Below are positions 18,401 to 25,904 of a DNA stretch of 64,000 nucleotides, piece after piece. The notes below the pieces were generated by a model. It ran no database searches. It was not told the DNA's origin and saw nothing but the letters and a program-made list of their open reading frames with translations. The translations under genes and the position numbers were made by a program. Location of the stretch: the NCBI GenBank assembly GCA_947466075.1, contig CANIBP010000030.1:1-64000 (forward strand), read 5' to 3'. This DNA comes from Verrucomicrobiaceae bacterium (GTDB taxonomy: Bacteria; Verrucomicrobiota; Verrucomicrobiia; Verrucomicrobiales; Verrucomicrobiaceae). The first letter of the stretch is position 1. The number at the start of each line of letters is the position of its first letter.

Positions 18401-18516
18401 CCCTCCGCCCACCACATCTGCGTTTGATCTTCGATATGTGGCATCAGCGGGAGCGGTTCCACCGCGGACAAGCTTGTGCTGACTACAAGGGCGATGAAAG
18501 CGAGGTTTTGTTTCAC
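15496..18516 (-). CDS. Large secreted LamG-domain protein
   Basis: This protein of about 1006 residues has a signal peptide (KQNLAFIALVVSTSLSA). Near residues 190-350 it carries a LamG/concanavalin-like jelly roll, with FTLELWAFVPKDYQ, WNHLAMSYDGDTLRLYVNA and FRGVVDEIRFYDHAL. The rest is unrecognised but beta-rich, and is probably a carbohydrate-binding or glycan-active region (inference). A GTG start at 18516 is preferred. The upstream ATG at 18543 lies inside the perfect hairpin of the preceding transcription terminator, and the longer reading adds nine residues before the signal core. Neighbouring exported esterase and sigma/FecR genes suggest a role in polysaccharide use. Confidence 0.8.
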   Translation of the reverse strand: MKQNLAFIALVVSTSLSAVEPLPLMPHIEDQTQMWWAEGFPGTIPTAPWLRVVQTGSYAVVLNTETLSIPHLGGVSGLQDDWHKLPAAELALSMTIDGTRYRCTAGGKWSRFTGPRLIESGCFFQRADVTDLEFKADNGARLNVEARFETAAWSDRLGLILAARPGLLPIGAGESSFGRVGGGFGLDGTNHLEIPENAALDAEQFTLELWAFVPKDYQAGLHAPWLMCKSFNEAANGNIGFMIANGQPRALMNIGGAAANAVVVRPEKGTSLKLDAWNHLAMSYDGDTLRLYVNARLEGETKVGKKRLPGKGGLAFGRRHDGTGDGYNFRGVVDEIRFYDHALKLEELRERFAHPQVPQPKMKPTMEWTFNAQGKASMTKLREVWKQVAMDISLTTAMGKLQQHVDLPADQLWTDGRVNEVSLVLDPVTGKALESTSPVIVVATEKATGAARPVVYETALSRHRINLDGIEPIAPRGGTNPSNDAIERVKLMLSNPTETEQIARLMFEKSERGIRQRIGTAITGVSALLRDVEGHPTGIPVQLSKNWHNEPENGVYAGQWFHGNSQLRLPAKANIELELTIAYGHWGGVAAASHAQLSLIGWGSNQLWDQSALGAFGETICYEPDQAQANCTITDVRPFMVRSMGDGKPFGWTNNVGGGDFLRFFDPAGGRVPHSAMRTAYHKQGPCLTEVTYAGRIGQSITHSTTVSLARTDDIVRGVYRVGLDVQQATDFSRFVVFQIGADTYTSTSERKMALGNETGLLKEWNTQWGGNAYRTQPIECTGRLPWISLHEGELRHSEKGGAGANRGIVIRSWKARLGGKDASPWIAEHGVTRHNEDASTLDLVPPPGVTRFEPGDYIEATLEHIIMPQFAKDYYGPNEALRTALTKDENTWRRIHREALGNDRRIEMKQGQLQHTWPAITITADHDKAEFTLTQGLGYVPVTFTGLSTSRGYTLFIDDKPLNQSIHGNDFWQTNYDSETKTWSQTYNVSMDDGKAHVFRFAKQP

Positions 18517-18529
18517 AATATAAAGAGGT

Positions 18530-18564
18530 AAAAAAGCGGGCATGGTTGATAAACCATGCCCGCT
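18530..18564 (-). terminator. Rho-independent terminator of the LsrF-DhaL operon
   Basis: A perfect 13-bp stem (18535-18547 with 18552-18564) with a GATA loop is followed on the minus strand by a run of six T. It lies 31 bp after the DhaL stop and just before the LamG gene start. Confidence 0.85.
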
Positions 18565-18594
18565 TCAAGTTACGCACGAAGATTCAACCGCTCA

Positions 18595-19230
18595 TCAAGA
18601 GCACACAAAATCGCGCATCGCATTTAACATGACTACAACGGAGCATGCTCCTGCGTCCGGGAAGCCGATGCAGCCTTCGCCGAGTGTTTTGGCACGGCCA
18701 AACTGGGCGATCATGGCTTTGCTGGCTTCTTTGCCTGCTTCAGCTGCGGCGGCAACGGCGGTGAGAGCTTCGGGAAGGGCTAACTGTGCGACTTCTTTCG
18801 CTTTATCAGCTGCTGGAGCAAGGGAGTCGAGCATGGTTTTGTCACCTGGCTTGGCACCGCCGCGCTTCATAATACCTTCGACTGCGGCGTCAAAGAAGAG
18901 CGGCAGATCCGGTGGATCGAAGCGCCCTGCGGTGGCGAGTGCTTTGCCACCGGCGCGGAATAACGTGCCGAAAATGGCCCCAGATGCGCCACCCATACTC
19001 GTCATCATCGCGGTGCCGGTGGTCACGAAGACTTGTTCGACGCTGCTGGGTTCCAGTTTGTCGAGTTGAGCTTTTACAGCTTCCATGCCGCGTTTCATGC
19101 CAAGGCCGTGATCGCCGTCGCCGAGATCACGGTCAGCCTGTGAGAGCATCGGTTCGGCTTCGATGATGGCGTCGGCCATCCTCAGCATCATGAGGCGAAC
19201 TTGGTTCGGTTTGAGTTCCATGGTGGTCAT
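18595..19230 (-). CDS. DhaL-type dihydroxyacetone kinase ADP-binding subunit homologue
   Basis: This 211-residue all-helical DAK2-domain protein resembles DhaL, the subunit that carries nucleotide in the PEP-dependent dihydroxyacetone kinase. The Mg-nucleotide site is seen as QADRDLGDGDHGLGMKRG near residues 31-48, with the conserved aspartates D33, D35, D38 and D40. GGASGAIFGTLFRAGG and the later GDKTMLDSLAPA are the other family blocks. No DhaK or DhaM gene is present in the window, so it may act with a different partner. Its start codon shares one base with the stop of the LsrF-like gene (TAATG), so the two are translated together. Confidence 0.88.
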   Translation of the reverse strand: MTTMELKPNQVRLMMLRMADAIIEAEPMLSQADRDLGDGDHGLGMKRGMEAVKAQLDKLEPSSVEQVFVTTGTAMMTSMGGASGAIFGTLFRAGGKALATAGRFDPPDLPLFFDAAVEGIMKRGGAKPGDKTMLDSLAPAADKAKEVAQLALPEALTAVAAAAEAGKEASKAMIAQFGRAKTLGEGCIGFPDAGACSVVVMLNAMRDFVCS

Positions 19231-20192
19231 TACTTGGTGCCTTTGGCCTTCAGGTCTTGGTACATCTGAATGCCTTGTGCAGGTGTCAAACCTTCATGCA
19301 CCACGCCGCGCACGGCTTGCATCATACTGATGGGTGCATCGCTTTGGAAGATGTTACGGCCCATATCGACACCGCTGGCACCTTGAGCGATGGCGTTGTA
19401 GCACATGGCCAGTGCGTCAAGTTCCGGTAGCTTCTTGCCACCGGCGATGACAATCGGCACAGGGCAGCAGCTCGTGACGGTGTCGAATTGGGTGTCGGTG
19501 TAGTAGCACTTCACGGCGTTTGCGCCGAGTTCGGCCATGATGCGGGTTGCAAGACGGAAATACTGCGGCGTGCGGGCCATCGCACGGCCCACGGCGGTCA
19601 CGCCCATGACGGCGATGCCGTAACGTGAAGCGGCATCGACGAGGTCGGTGAGGTTTTTGAGGCTCTGGCGCTCGTAGGCGCTGCCGATGAAGACCTGCAC
19701 GGCAAGAACGCTGGCGTTGAGGCGGATGGCCTCTTCAATGTTGAGGGCGGTGCTTTCGTTGGAGAGCGGTTCAAAGCCGGGGCGGCCAAACTTGGCCTTC
19801 TTTCCGTCGATTTCGCCTTCCCACTCTTCCATCGGGCTGATCATCGAGGTGCCACCAGAGGCAAGCAGCGCGATTGCTTTCGTGGTGGAGGCAGGAATCA
19901 CGGAGCGCTGGATGCCACGGGTGAGCATGAGGCAGTCCGCATACGGGGCGAGGGGGAGGATTGTTTGGTCCACGCGCTCAAGGCCGGTCGTTGGGCCTTG
20001 GAAATAGCCGTGGTCGAAGGCGAGCATGACGGTGCGACCGTCATTCGGGTTGAAGACCTTGCTGAGGCGGTTTTTGAGGCCCCAGTCATACTGGTGGCAG
20101 CCCTTGAGGAAGAAGCCCGGGGCTTCTTGAGGGACGTGGGTGAAGAATTCTTTCTCTTTCTTGTCAGCAGCGCTGGTTTGGATGTCGGCCAT
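19230..20192 (-). CDS. LsrF-like class I aldolase/thiolase
   Basis: This 320-residue TIM-barrel protein belongs to the DeoC/FbaB/LsrF aldolase group. LsrF transfers an acetyl group from phosphorylated autoinducer-2 breakdown product to CoA. Matching blocks include MLAFDHGYFQGPTTGLE near residue 57, ANAVKCYYTDTQFD with K228 as the likely Schiff-base lysine, and CCPVPIVIAGGKK. It is about 30 residues longer than E. coli LsrF at the N-terminus. The start at 20192 (MADIQTSAADKK) is chosen because the longer frame overlaps the divergent regulator. No other lsr genes are seen, so the substrate here may differ (inference). Confidence 0.82.
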   Translation of the reverse strand: MADIQTSAADKKEKEFFTHVPQEAPGFFLKGCHQYDWGLKNRLSKVFNPNDGRTVMLAFDHGYFQGPTTGLERVDQTILPLAPYADCLMLTRGIQRSVIPASTTKAIALLASGGTSMISPMEEWEGEIDGKKAKFGRPGFEPLSNESTALNIEEAIRLNASVLAVQVFIGSAYERQSLKNLTDLVDAASRYGIAVMGVTAVGRAMARTPQYFRLATRIMAELGANAVKCYYTDTQFDTVTSCCPVPIVIAGGKKLPELDALAMCYNAIAQGASGVDMGRNIFQSDAPISMMQAVRGVVHEGLTPAQGIQMYQDLKAKGTK

Positions 20193-20291
20193 GGTGGTGT
20201 GGTTGTGAGTTAGAACTCGATGCATATTCATGAGCGCCTTGCCTTCCATGCCAGCATCAGCCAGAGTTGTGTCAGATTCCGCAACCCAGCC

Positions 20292-21122
20292 ATGCCAGAC
20301 CAGCCTTCCATTCTCAGTGTGGTGCCAGTAGGGGCAGCGCATCGCGTGCAAGGTCACCGCAGTGTCGCCTTGAACGGTGTGACATTGGATATACTCACTA
20401 CCCGCAAAATTGAGCTGGAGCAGTGGGAACTGCGTCGTCTGAATGACCCCTATTGGCGGCTTTATTGGCCGATGCAGGACGGCGGTGTGGTGGAGATCGA
20501 CGGCAAGAGCACTTCGTTGAAGCCAGGCACTGTGTATCTGATTCCGCCGCGCACCACGTTCAGCACGACCACTCGGAAGCCGTTCAGCAAATGGTACTGC
20601 CATTTTAACCTTGGTCCGCTTGGTGATCGTGCTGCGCCGGGTATCTATGCTTTTTCAGCAACGGCGACGCACAAGACGTTGCTCAACGAGTTGATCAAAC
20701 TCGGCGCGAAAGCGCAGAGCGTGAGATTTCCTTGGGTGAGCATCCAACTTGTAGCCGAGTTTGTGAAAAAACTTCCAGCTCATCTATGGGAGCAGCAGCG
20801 GCTCGACTCCCGCGTGCTAAAGGCCATGGAGTTCATGAATCAGCATCTCGGCCTCAAACTTACCGCTGATCAAATCGCCCGCCACGCAGGACTTAGCGTG
20901 CGAAATTTGAACCACCTCTTCAAAGAGGAGGTGAATCAGCCACCTATGCGCATTCTGCTCGATTATCGCCTCGACGAGGGTTGCCGCCTGTTGCGCCACA
21001 CGGAGGATAGCATCGAGGCCATTGCAGAGGTCTGTGGGCTAGTGAACCGATATTATTTCAGTCGCATGCTGCGGCAATATCGGAATACATCGCCAGCGGC
21101 GTATCGTGATGAGCATCTATAG
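20292..21122 (+). CDS. AraC-family transcriptional regulator
   Basis: This 276-residue protein has an N-terminal cupin-like sensor half, including LKPGTVYLIPPRTTFS, and a C-terminal AraC double HTH. Visible HTH parts are LTADQIARHAGLSVRNLNHLFK and AIAEVCGLVNRYYFSRMLRQY. It is divergent from the LsrF-DhaL operon with about 100 bp between the start codons, which suggests it controls that operon and responds to a sugar-like ligand (inference). The start MPDQPSIL is preferred because the longer frame adds 24 residues without family character. Confidence 0.88.
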   Translation: MPDQPSILSVVPVGAAHRVQGHRSVALNGVTLDILTTRKIELEQWELRRLNDPYWRLYWPMQDGGVVEIDGKSTSLKPGTVYLIPPRTTFSTTTRKPFSKWYCHFNLGPLGDRAAPGIYAFSATATHKTLLNELIKLGAKAQSVRFPWVSIQLVAEFVKKLPAHLWEQQRLDSRVLKAMEFMNQHLGLKLTADQIARHAGLSVRNLNHLFKEEVNQPPMRILLDYRLDEGCRLLRHTEDSIEAIAEVCGLVNRYYFSRMLRQYRNTSPAAYRDEHL

Positions 21123-21144
21123 AGTGCGTCTAGGGCGACACTGA

Positions 21145-22563
21145 CTACGAGAACGATTTGCGTAGGTGGCTGGGCAGGATGCTGAGCGCTTCGCGATACT
21201 TGGCGACTGTGCGACGGGCTACCTTGATACCTTGCTTGTCTAGCAGTTTGGCGAGTTTGTCATCGCTGAGTGGCTTATGTTTGGGTTCCACCTTAATGAG
21301 GTCAGCGATGGCGTTTTTGACGCTGGTGTTGCTCAAATCATCACCGGATTCGGTCTTAACGCCGTGAGAGAAAAAGAACTTCAGGTCAAAAACACCATGT
21401 GGCGTGGCGATGTATTTGCCGGCGATGGCTCGGCTAACGGTGGTTTCATGTACGCCTACCTCATCGGCCACCGTGGCCATATTGAGCGGTCGCAGGAAAC
21501 TGGTGCCCTTTTCCAAAAACTCGCGCTGATATTTGAGGATCTGTGTGGCGATGCGGTGAATTGTCTGTTGCCGTTGGTGAATCGAGCGGATGAGAAATTT
21601 GCCGCTGCGGATTTTGTCGCGCACGTAGTTGCGCACTTCGCCGGTGTTGCCGGGTTGGCTGAGCAGATCTTTGTATGTGTTGCTGATACGCAGGTGAGGC
21701 AGGTCATCGTTCGTCATCACGGCCACCCACTCACGGCCCTGGCGCTCGACGACGACATCGGGTGAGACGTAGTTATTGGTAGAGACTGCAAAGCGCTGAG
21801 CAGGTCGCGGATCGAGAGTGCTGATGAAGTCGGCAGCGCGTGAGATCTGCTCCAGCGGCACGCCGAGTTTGCGTGCGAGAATGGGATAACGCTTGTTGGC
21901 AAGGTCGTCGATGTATTGATCAACCAACCGCCATGCGAGGCTTTGTTTTTTCCCGAGGCGTTCGAGTTGGACGAGAAGGCACTCGCGCAAGTCCTCTGAG
22001 CCGACGCCGACTGGGTCGAAACTTTGCAGCAGCTTCTTCGCGGTGCGCAGATCGTCGATGGGAATGGAATGCTGAAGGCTCAGTTCATCGATGCGAGTGT
22101 TGATGAATCCACGATCATCGAGATTACCAATAAGGAACTCGACTATCGGGGTAACTTTGGGCTTCGCGTCTGAGGTGTGAAGTTGTGATAGTAAGTGTTC
22201 CTGCAAGGTGGTGGGAGCCACAATGGAATCCATCAGGAACTGCCAACGCTCCTGATCATCACTGCGACGTGTGGCAGTTTGCTGGCGGCTTTGCTGCCAA
22301 TATTCGCGCCACTCATCATCCATCTGAGTCAGAGCGTCGATGTCGCTGTCATCCACGCTGCGGTCATCCGGATCATCGGGAATAGACTCCTGGATGGATG
22401 ATTCTGGCGCATCGAGTTCAAGCACCGGATTTATTTCAACCTCTTGCTGAATGATCTGCCGTAACTCCAAAGTCGGCGCCTGCAAGATTTGCAAGCTTTG
22501 CTGCATCTGCGGCCCGATGGCGAGCTTTTGAGACTGAATCTGCTGGAGTCCGTGGTCGGCCAT
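21145..22563 (-). CDS. rpoN: RNA polymerase sigma-54 factor
   Basis: This 472-residue protein has all three RpoN regions. The N-terminal activator-interacting region is Gln/Leu-rich (QQIQSQKLAIGPQMQQSLQI), followed by an acidic linker, the core-binding domain and the DNA-binding domain. The RpoN box reads ARRTVAKYRE at about residues 449-458. The HTH shows TVADEVGVHETTVSRAIAGKY. It directs transcription from -24/-12 promoters with AAA+ activators; none of those activators is encoded here. The start at 22563 (MADHGLQQ) is chosen because the region begins there in family members; an in-frame ATG at 22611 would add 16 residues. Confidence 0.95.
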   Translation of the reverse strand: MADHGLQQIQSQKLAIGPQMQQSLQILQAPTLELRQIIQQEVEINPVLELDAPESSIQESIPDDPDDRSVDDSDIDALTQMDDEWREYWQQSRQQTATRRSDDQERWQFLMDSIVAPTTLQEHLLSQLHTSDAKPKVTPIVEFLIGNLDDRGFINTRIDELSLQHSIPIDDLRTAKKLLQSFDPVGVGSEDLRECLLVQLERLGKKQSLAWRLVDQYIDDLANKRYPILARKLGVPLEQISRAADFISTLDPRPAQRFAVSTNNYVSPDVVVERQGREWVAVMTNDDLPHLRISNTYKDLLSQPGNTGEVRNYVRDKIRSGKFLIRSIHQRQQTIHRIATQILKYQREFLEKGTSFLRPLNMATVADEVGVHETTVSRAIAGKYIATPHGVFDLKFFFSHGVKTESGDDLSNTSVKNAIADLIKVEPKHKPLSDDKLAKLLDKQGIKVARRTVAKYREALSILPSHLRKSFS

Positions 22564-22668
22564 GAATGGTTGGAGGACATCGAAGCGCTGCCCAGAATCA
22601 ATAGCAAGCAAACATCAGGCCATCCGATGATTTATTTTAAGAATCTAAAATTGACTCGCTACTGGCAT

Positions 22669-22702
22669 AAAAATTGGAAACCCCGGCGATTGCCGGGGTT
22701 TC
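22669..22702 (-). terminator. Rho-independent terminator of the Pro/Gln-rich protein gene
   Basis: An 11-bp perfect stem (22677-22687 with 22692-22702) with a four-base loop is followed on the minus strand by CCAATTTTTA. It lies 29 bp after the stop of the gene ending at 22731. Confidence 0.8.
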
Positions 22703-22730
22703 GGGTGTTCAAAATCAGAATCAGCGATGC

Positions 22731-23609
22731 TCAGGGCACCTCAAAGACTTTCTGAGTCGTCGGGTCGAGTGCGAGGGAGCCGCTTTCGAGGCCGGTGATG
22801 TCGAGTTCCTTGTAAGGTGGATAGGGGCTTATCACGCGGCCCGGTTTGGCAGTCTTTTTACCTTTTAAGAATGAACCCGAGGAACTGCTTGATGCTGTGG
22901 GCTGCTCTTTGGGGGTCGTTTCAGAACGGCGGGTGGTTGTAGGAGGAGGCGTATTGGATTCGGGCTGTGGTGTGCGAGTCGTGGCGGGCGATTTGGTCGG
23001 TGCTTTAGCAGGGGAATCGTTCACCTTGGGCGGCGAATACTTGCTGTTGCTGTTCGAGGTGGATGGCTTGCTTGTTGTGGCTGGTGATCGAGTCGTGCTT
23101 TTGTTCTGTGGAACGACTGGCGGTAGCGTGCGTGAAGGGTTCACGGGTTGCTGCTGAGGTGGATATTTGTAGCTCGGCTGCATTTGCTGCTGCTGAGGAT
23201 ATTGATAGCCGGCGCCAGGCATTGGCTGTTGCTGAGGATAACTTGGCACCTGATTCTGGCGCGGAGCGGAATCGAGGCTGTAGCCGTTTGCGCCATAGCC
23301 TTGCGGTGGGTGGTCGTAGCCGGCCGGATCTTGGCCGTAAAAGATGCGGCGGGCCATTTCGCTCATGCGTTTGCCGAATTTTGGCAGGAATTGAATCGGG
23401 TTTTCGTATTGTGTCGGCTGTTGCTGTTGCGGATAGCCGTAACCCTGTGGTGGAGCCGGCTGGTAGTTCGGCGGCGCAGGCTGGCTGTATTGCGGCTGTG
23501 GGTAACCTCCTTGTGGCTGTGGATAGTAGCGTTGCTGTGTTTGGGCCGCAGCCGTAGATGCGATGCCAAATGTGGCGCACAGACTCACGAGAAGGGGGCG
23601 AGTGTTCAT
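22731..23609 (-). CDS. Secreted Pro/Gln/Tyr-rich low-complexity protein
   Basis: This 292-residue protein has a signal peptide (LLVSLCATFGIASTAAAQ). A proline/glutamine/tyrosine-rich first half has many YPQPQ, PQGYGYP and YPQQQQ copies, interrupted by a more ordinary segment, IQFLPKFGKRMSEMARRIFY. The second half is Ser/Thr/Pro/Lys-rich, and a folded-looking end reads ISPYPPYKELDITGLESGSL. No domain is known. It may be an envelope or matrix protein whose end carries a recognition segment (inference). The repeats create several long shadow frames. Confidence 0.75.
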   Translation of the reverse strand: MNTRPLLVSLCATFGIASTAAAQTQQRYYPQPQGGYPQPQYSQPAPPNYQPAPPQGYGYPQQQQPTQYENPIQFLPKFGKRMSEMARRIFYGQDPAGYDHPPQGYGANGYSLDSAPRQNQVPSYPQQQPMPGAGYQYPQQQQMQPSYKYPPQQQPVNPSRTLPPVVPQNKSTTRSPATTSKPSTSNSNSKYSPPKVNDSPAKAPTKSPATTRTPQPESNTPPPTTTRRSETTPKEQPTASSSSSGSFLKGKKTAKPGRVISPYPPYKELDITGLESGSLALDPTTQKVFEVP

Positions 23610-23696
23610 ATTTGTTAATAGTTCTTAAATTTCCGACTACTTCAAGCCGCATTTTCCGGCTATCCGGGGCAGATTGAGGTTGATGGAGAGTAGACG

Positions 23697-23725
23697 AATG
23701 CGGCTGAAGTTTGTTCAGCCGCATT
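23697..23725. terminator. Hairpin between the phosphoglucomutase and Pro/Gln-rich protein genes
   Basis: A perfect 12-bp stem (23697-23708 with 23714-23725) with a GTTTG loop lies 46 bp downstream of the phosphoglucomutase stop. No T run follows on either strand, so it may be a weak terminator or an mRNA 3' end stabiliser. Confidence 0.5.
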
Positions 23726-23771
23726 GTCGTGTGCTGCGTGCACGTCAGAATATTTGCTGATCAGATTCAGA

Positions 23772-25736
23772 TCATGCCAGTCTGAGATCAATATCCTTCT
23801 CAAGCCAGGACCACATGCTGGTCAGGCTGTCTGTGACTTTGATTTTGGCGGCGTTGAGTTCATCGAGACTGAGTTGCTGGCCTGCGGTGGGAACGCTGCG
23901 ACCGAACATGTAGTATTTGATTTTCGGTTCTGTGCCGGAAGGGCGCACAGCAAAGCTACGGCCATCAGCAAGATCGACGAAGAGCATTTTTTCCTTCGAG
24001 ACAATGTCTCCTTCTTCGTCCTTGATCTCGTCCTTGCGGAAATCGCGCACGTTGACCACCGTGGAGCCATCGACCTCTTTCGGTGGATTGGAGCCGTAGC
24101 TGTCGGCGAGTTTGGCGATCTGCGCGGCACCAGCGGCACCTTCAAAGACCTTGCTCTGGTTAACTTCGAGGAAATAACCAATCTCTGCATACACTTCATC
24201 AAGCAGCCCGACCACGGTCAGGCCACGGCTGGCGGCGTAGGCAGCAAGTTCGGCAAACATAACCACGGCACCGTTGCCATCTTTGTCACGGCTGAAGTCA
24301 TCGCCCATGTAGCCGTAACTTTCCTCACCGCCGAAGACGAGAAACTTACTGTGCTTGAGTCGAGCCGCACGGCTATCAGCGGCGTTGAGGTCACGGTAGC
24401 GGTTCAAAACATCATTGGGCAATGCTGCTTCGTATTTTGCCAACTTCGAACTGATCCATTTGAAACCGGTGAGTGTGTTCACGCAGCCTACGCCAAATTT
24501 TGCAGCGATGGCGTCCTGAAGCGGGCTGGTGACATAGGTTTTCAAAAGCACGGCATGGCTTTTGTTGGCCTCGGTGAGAATTCCGAGTTCAAACATCGTC
24601 TTTAGGCGATACCAAGCCATGAGCGAGCCGACTTGATTGCCGGTGAGCAATACCATTTCACCTTTGGCATCGCGCACACCCACGCCCATGCGGTCGCAAT
24701 CGGGATCGGTCCCGATGACGATGTCCGCGCCTTCCTTGTTGGCGAGTTCGACCGCCATCTTCAAAGCTGGCGCGTTTTCCGGGTTCGGCGACTTCACCGT
24801 GGGGAAACGTCCATCCCGCACGTCCTGTTCAGGGACGGTGAGGAAGTTAAAGCCGAGTTTTTTCAGCAGGACGGGCACCAGAACGCCACCAGTGCCGTGC
24901 AGCGCCGTAAAGACGATCTTGAGCTTCTTCGCCTCTTCTTTCTGCAACAACTCAGGCTGCAGCATCATGGTTTCGACACGGGCGAGATACTTTTGATCCA
25001 TTTCGTTGCCGAGCGTGATGAGCTTGCCGCGCTGGGCCTCAGGCAGGGAGACATATTCTTCTCCTTTAATAGCATTTACTTCCTTGATGATGCCGGTGGC
25101 GTGCGGTTCGACGATGCCGGCCCCGTCGTTGAAATTCACCTTGTAGCCATTGTCATGCGCAGGGTTGTGCGAGGCAGTGAGCATCACGCCTGCGTCGGCA
25201 CGAAGCTGACGCACCGCAAAGGACATCTCTGGCGTGGCACGGCAGCCGTCGAAGAGATAAACGTTTGCACCGTGATCCATCGCGATCTTGGCGCAGAACT
25301 TTGCGAACTCCGGGGAGAAATGACGGGTGTCGTGGGCGAATACGACGCTTGGTTTGCCGCTAAGCTTGGCGTTGGCGCGGTAATTCTTGATGTAGGTCAC
25401 AAGGCCACGTGTGGCGCGGCTGACGTTGTAGAAATTCATCGCGTTGGTGCCGACACAGGGATGTTCTGGACGTTCGCCCTCAGCAGCGCTGCCGCGTTCG
25501 GCTTTCGTCACCACTTTGCCGATCGTTCGGCCACGCAGGCCACCGGTGCCAAATTTCAGTGCCTGAAAGAAGCGATCATTCAACTCCGCCCATTCGCCGG
25601 CAGTGGCGAGTTCCTCGATGCTGGCGCGATACAGCGGATTGTCGCTGGCGGCGAGCAGTGCGCGGATATTGTCGTGACTGGCAGTAAGGAGCTGACCGGA
25701 GTCGGCGGCGGCTTGGAGGCTGGTGGCGATAGACAT
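23772..25736 (-). CDS. Phosphoglucomutase/phosphomannomutase
   Basis: This 654-residue alpha-D-phosphohexomutase interconverts hexose 1- and 6-phosphates. The active-site phosphoserine loop reads GVMLTASHNPAHDNGYK, the Mg loop is GTDPDCDRMGV, the sugar-binding loop is FGGEESYGYMGDD, and the phosphate-binding loop near the end is AVRPSGTEPKIKYYM. An early FGTGGLRGR is the usual family entry. The start MSIATSLQ at 25736 is chosen over a long upstream extension that would overlap the divergent SPFH leader. It is longer than PgcA-type enzymes by a helical N-terminus and short insertions. Confidence 0.93.
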   Translation of the reverse strand: MSIATSLQAAADSGQLLTASHDNIRALLAASDNPLYRASIEELATAGEWAELNDRFFQALKFGTGGLRGRTIGKVVTKAERGSAAEGERPEHPCVGTNAMNFYNVSRATRGLVTYIKNYRANAKLSGKPSVVFAHDTRHFSPEFAKFCAKIAMDHGANVYLFDGCRATPEMSFAVRQLRADAGVMLTASHNPAHDNGYKVNFNDGAGIVEPHATGIIKEVNAIKGEEYVSLPEAQRGKLITLGNEMDQKYLARVETMMLQPELLQKEEAKKLKIVFTALHGTGGVLVPVLLKKLGFNFLTVPEQDVRDGRFPTVKSPNPENAPALKMAVELANKEGADIVIGTDPDCDRMGVGVRDAKGEMVLLTGNQVGSLMAWYRLKTMFELGILTEANKSHAVLLKTYVTSPLQDAIAAKFGVGCVNTLTGFKWISSKLAKYEAALPNDVLNRYRDLNAADSRAARLKHSKFLVFGGEESYGYMGDDFSRDKDGNGAVVMFAELAAYAASRGLTVVGLLDEVYAEIGYFLEVNQSKVFEGAAGAAQIAKLADSYGSNPPKEVDGSTVVNVRDFRKDEIKDEEGDIVSKEKMLFVDLADGRSFAVRPSGTEPKIKYYMFGRSVPTAGQQLSLDELNAAKIKVTDSLTSMWSWLEKDIDLRLA

Positions 25737-25904
25737 ACGAGGCGTGGATGTTACCCAGCACGCGGCGGAATCAATCAGCAAAGCATTCTTCAAGGATAAG
25801 AGATGGCTTACAAAGCCGTGCCGAGAATTGCACTCGCCAAAGCCTTCGCCTTTATCTACACTCAGTTCGCTTCGAAAAACACCAACACTCAAACACACAC
25901 GATT

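Noticed and set aside
20378..20401. Third copy of the ECF promoter motif
   Set aside because: TGTGAC and CTAC occur here but 14 bp apart, not 17, and inside the AraC coding region.
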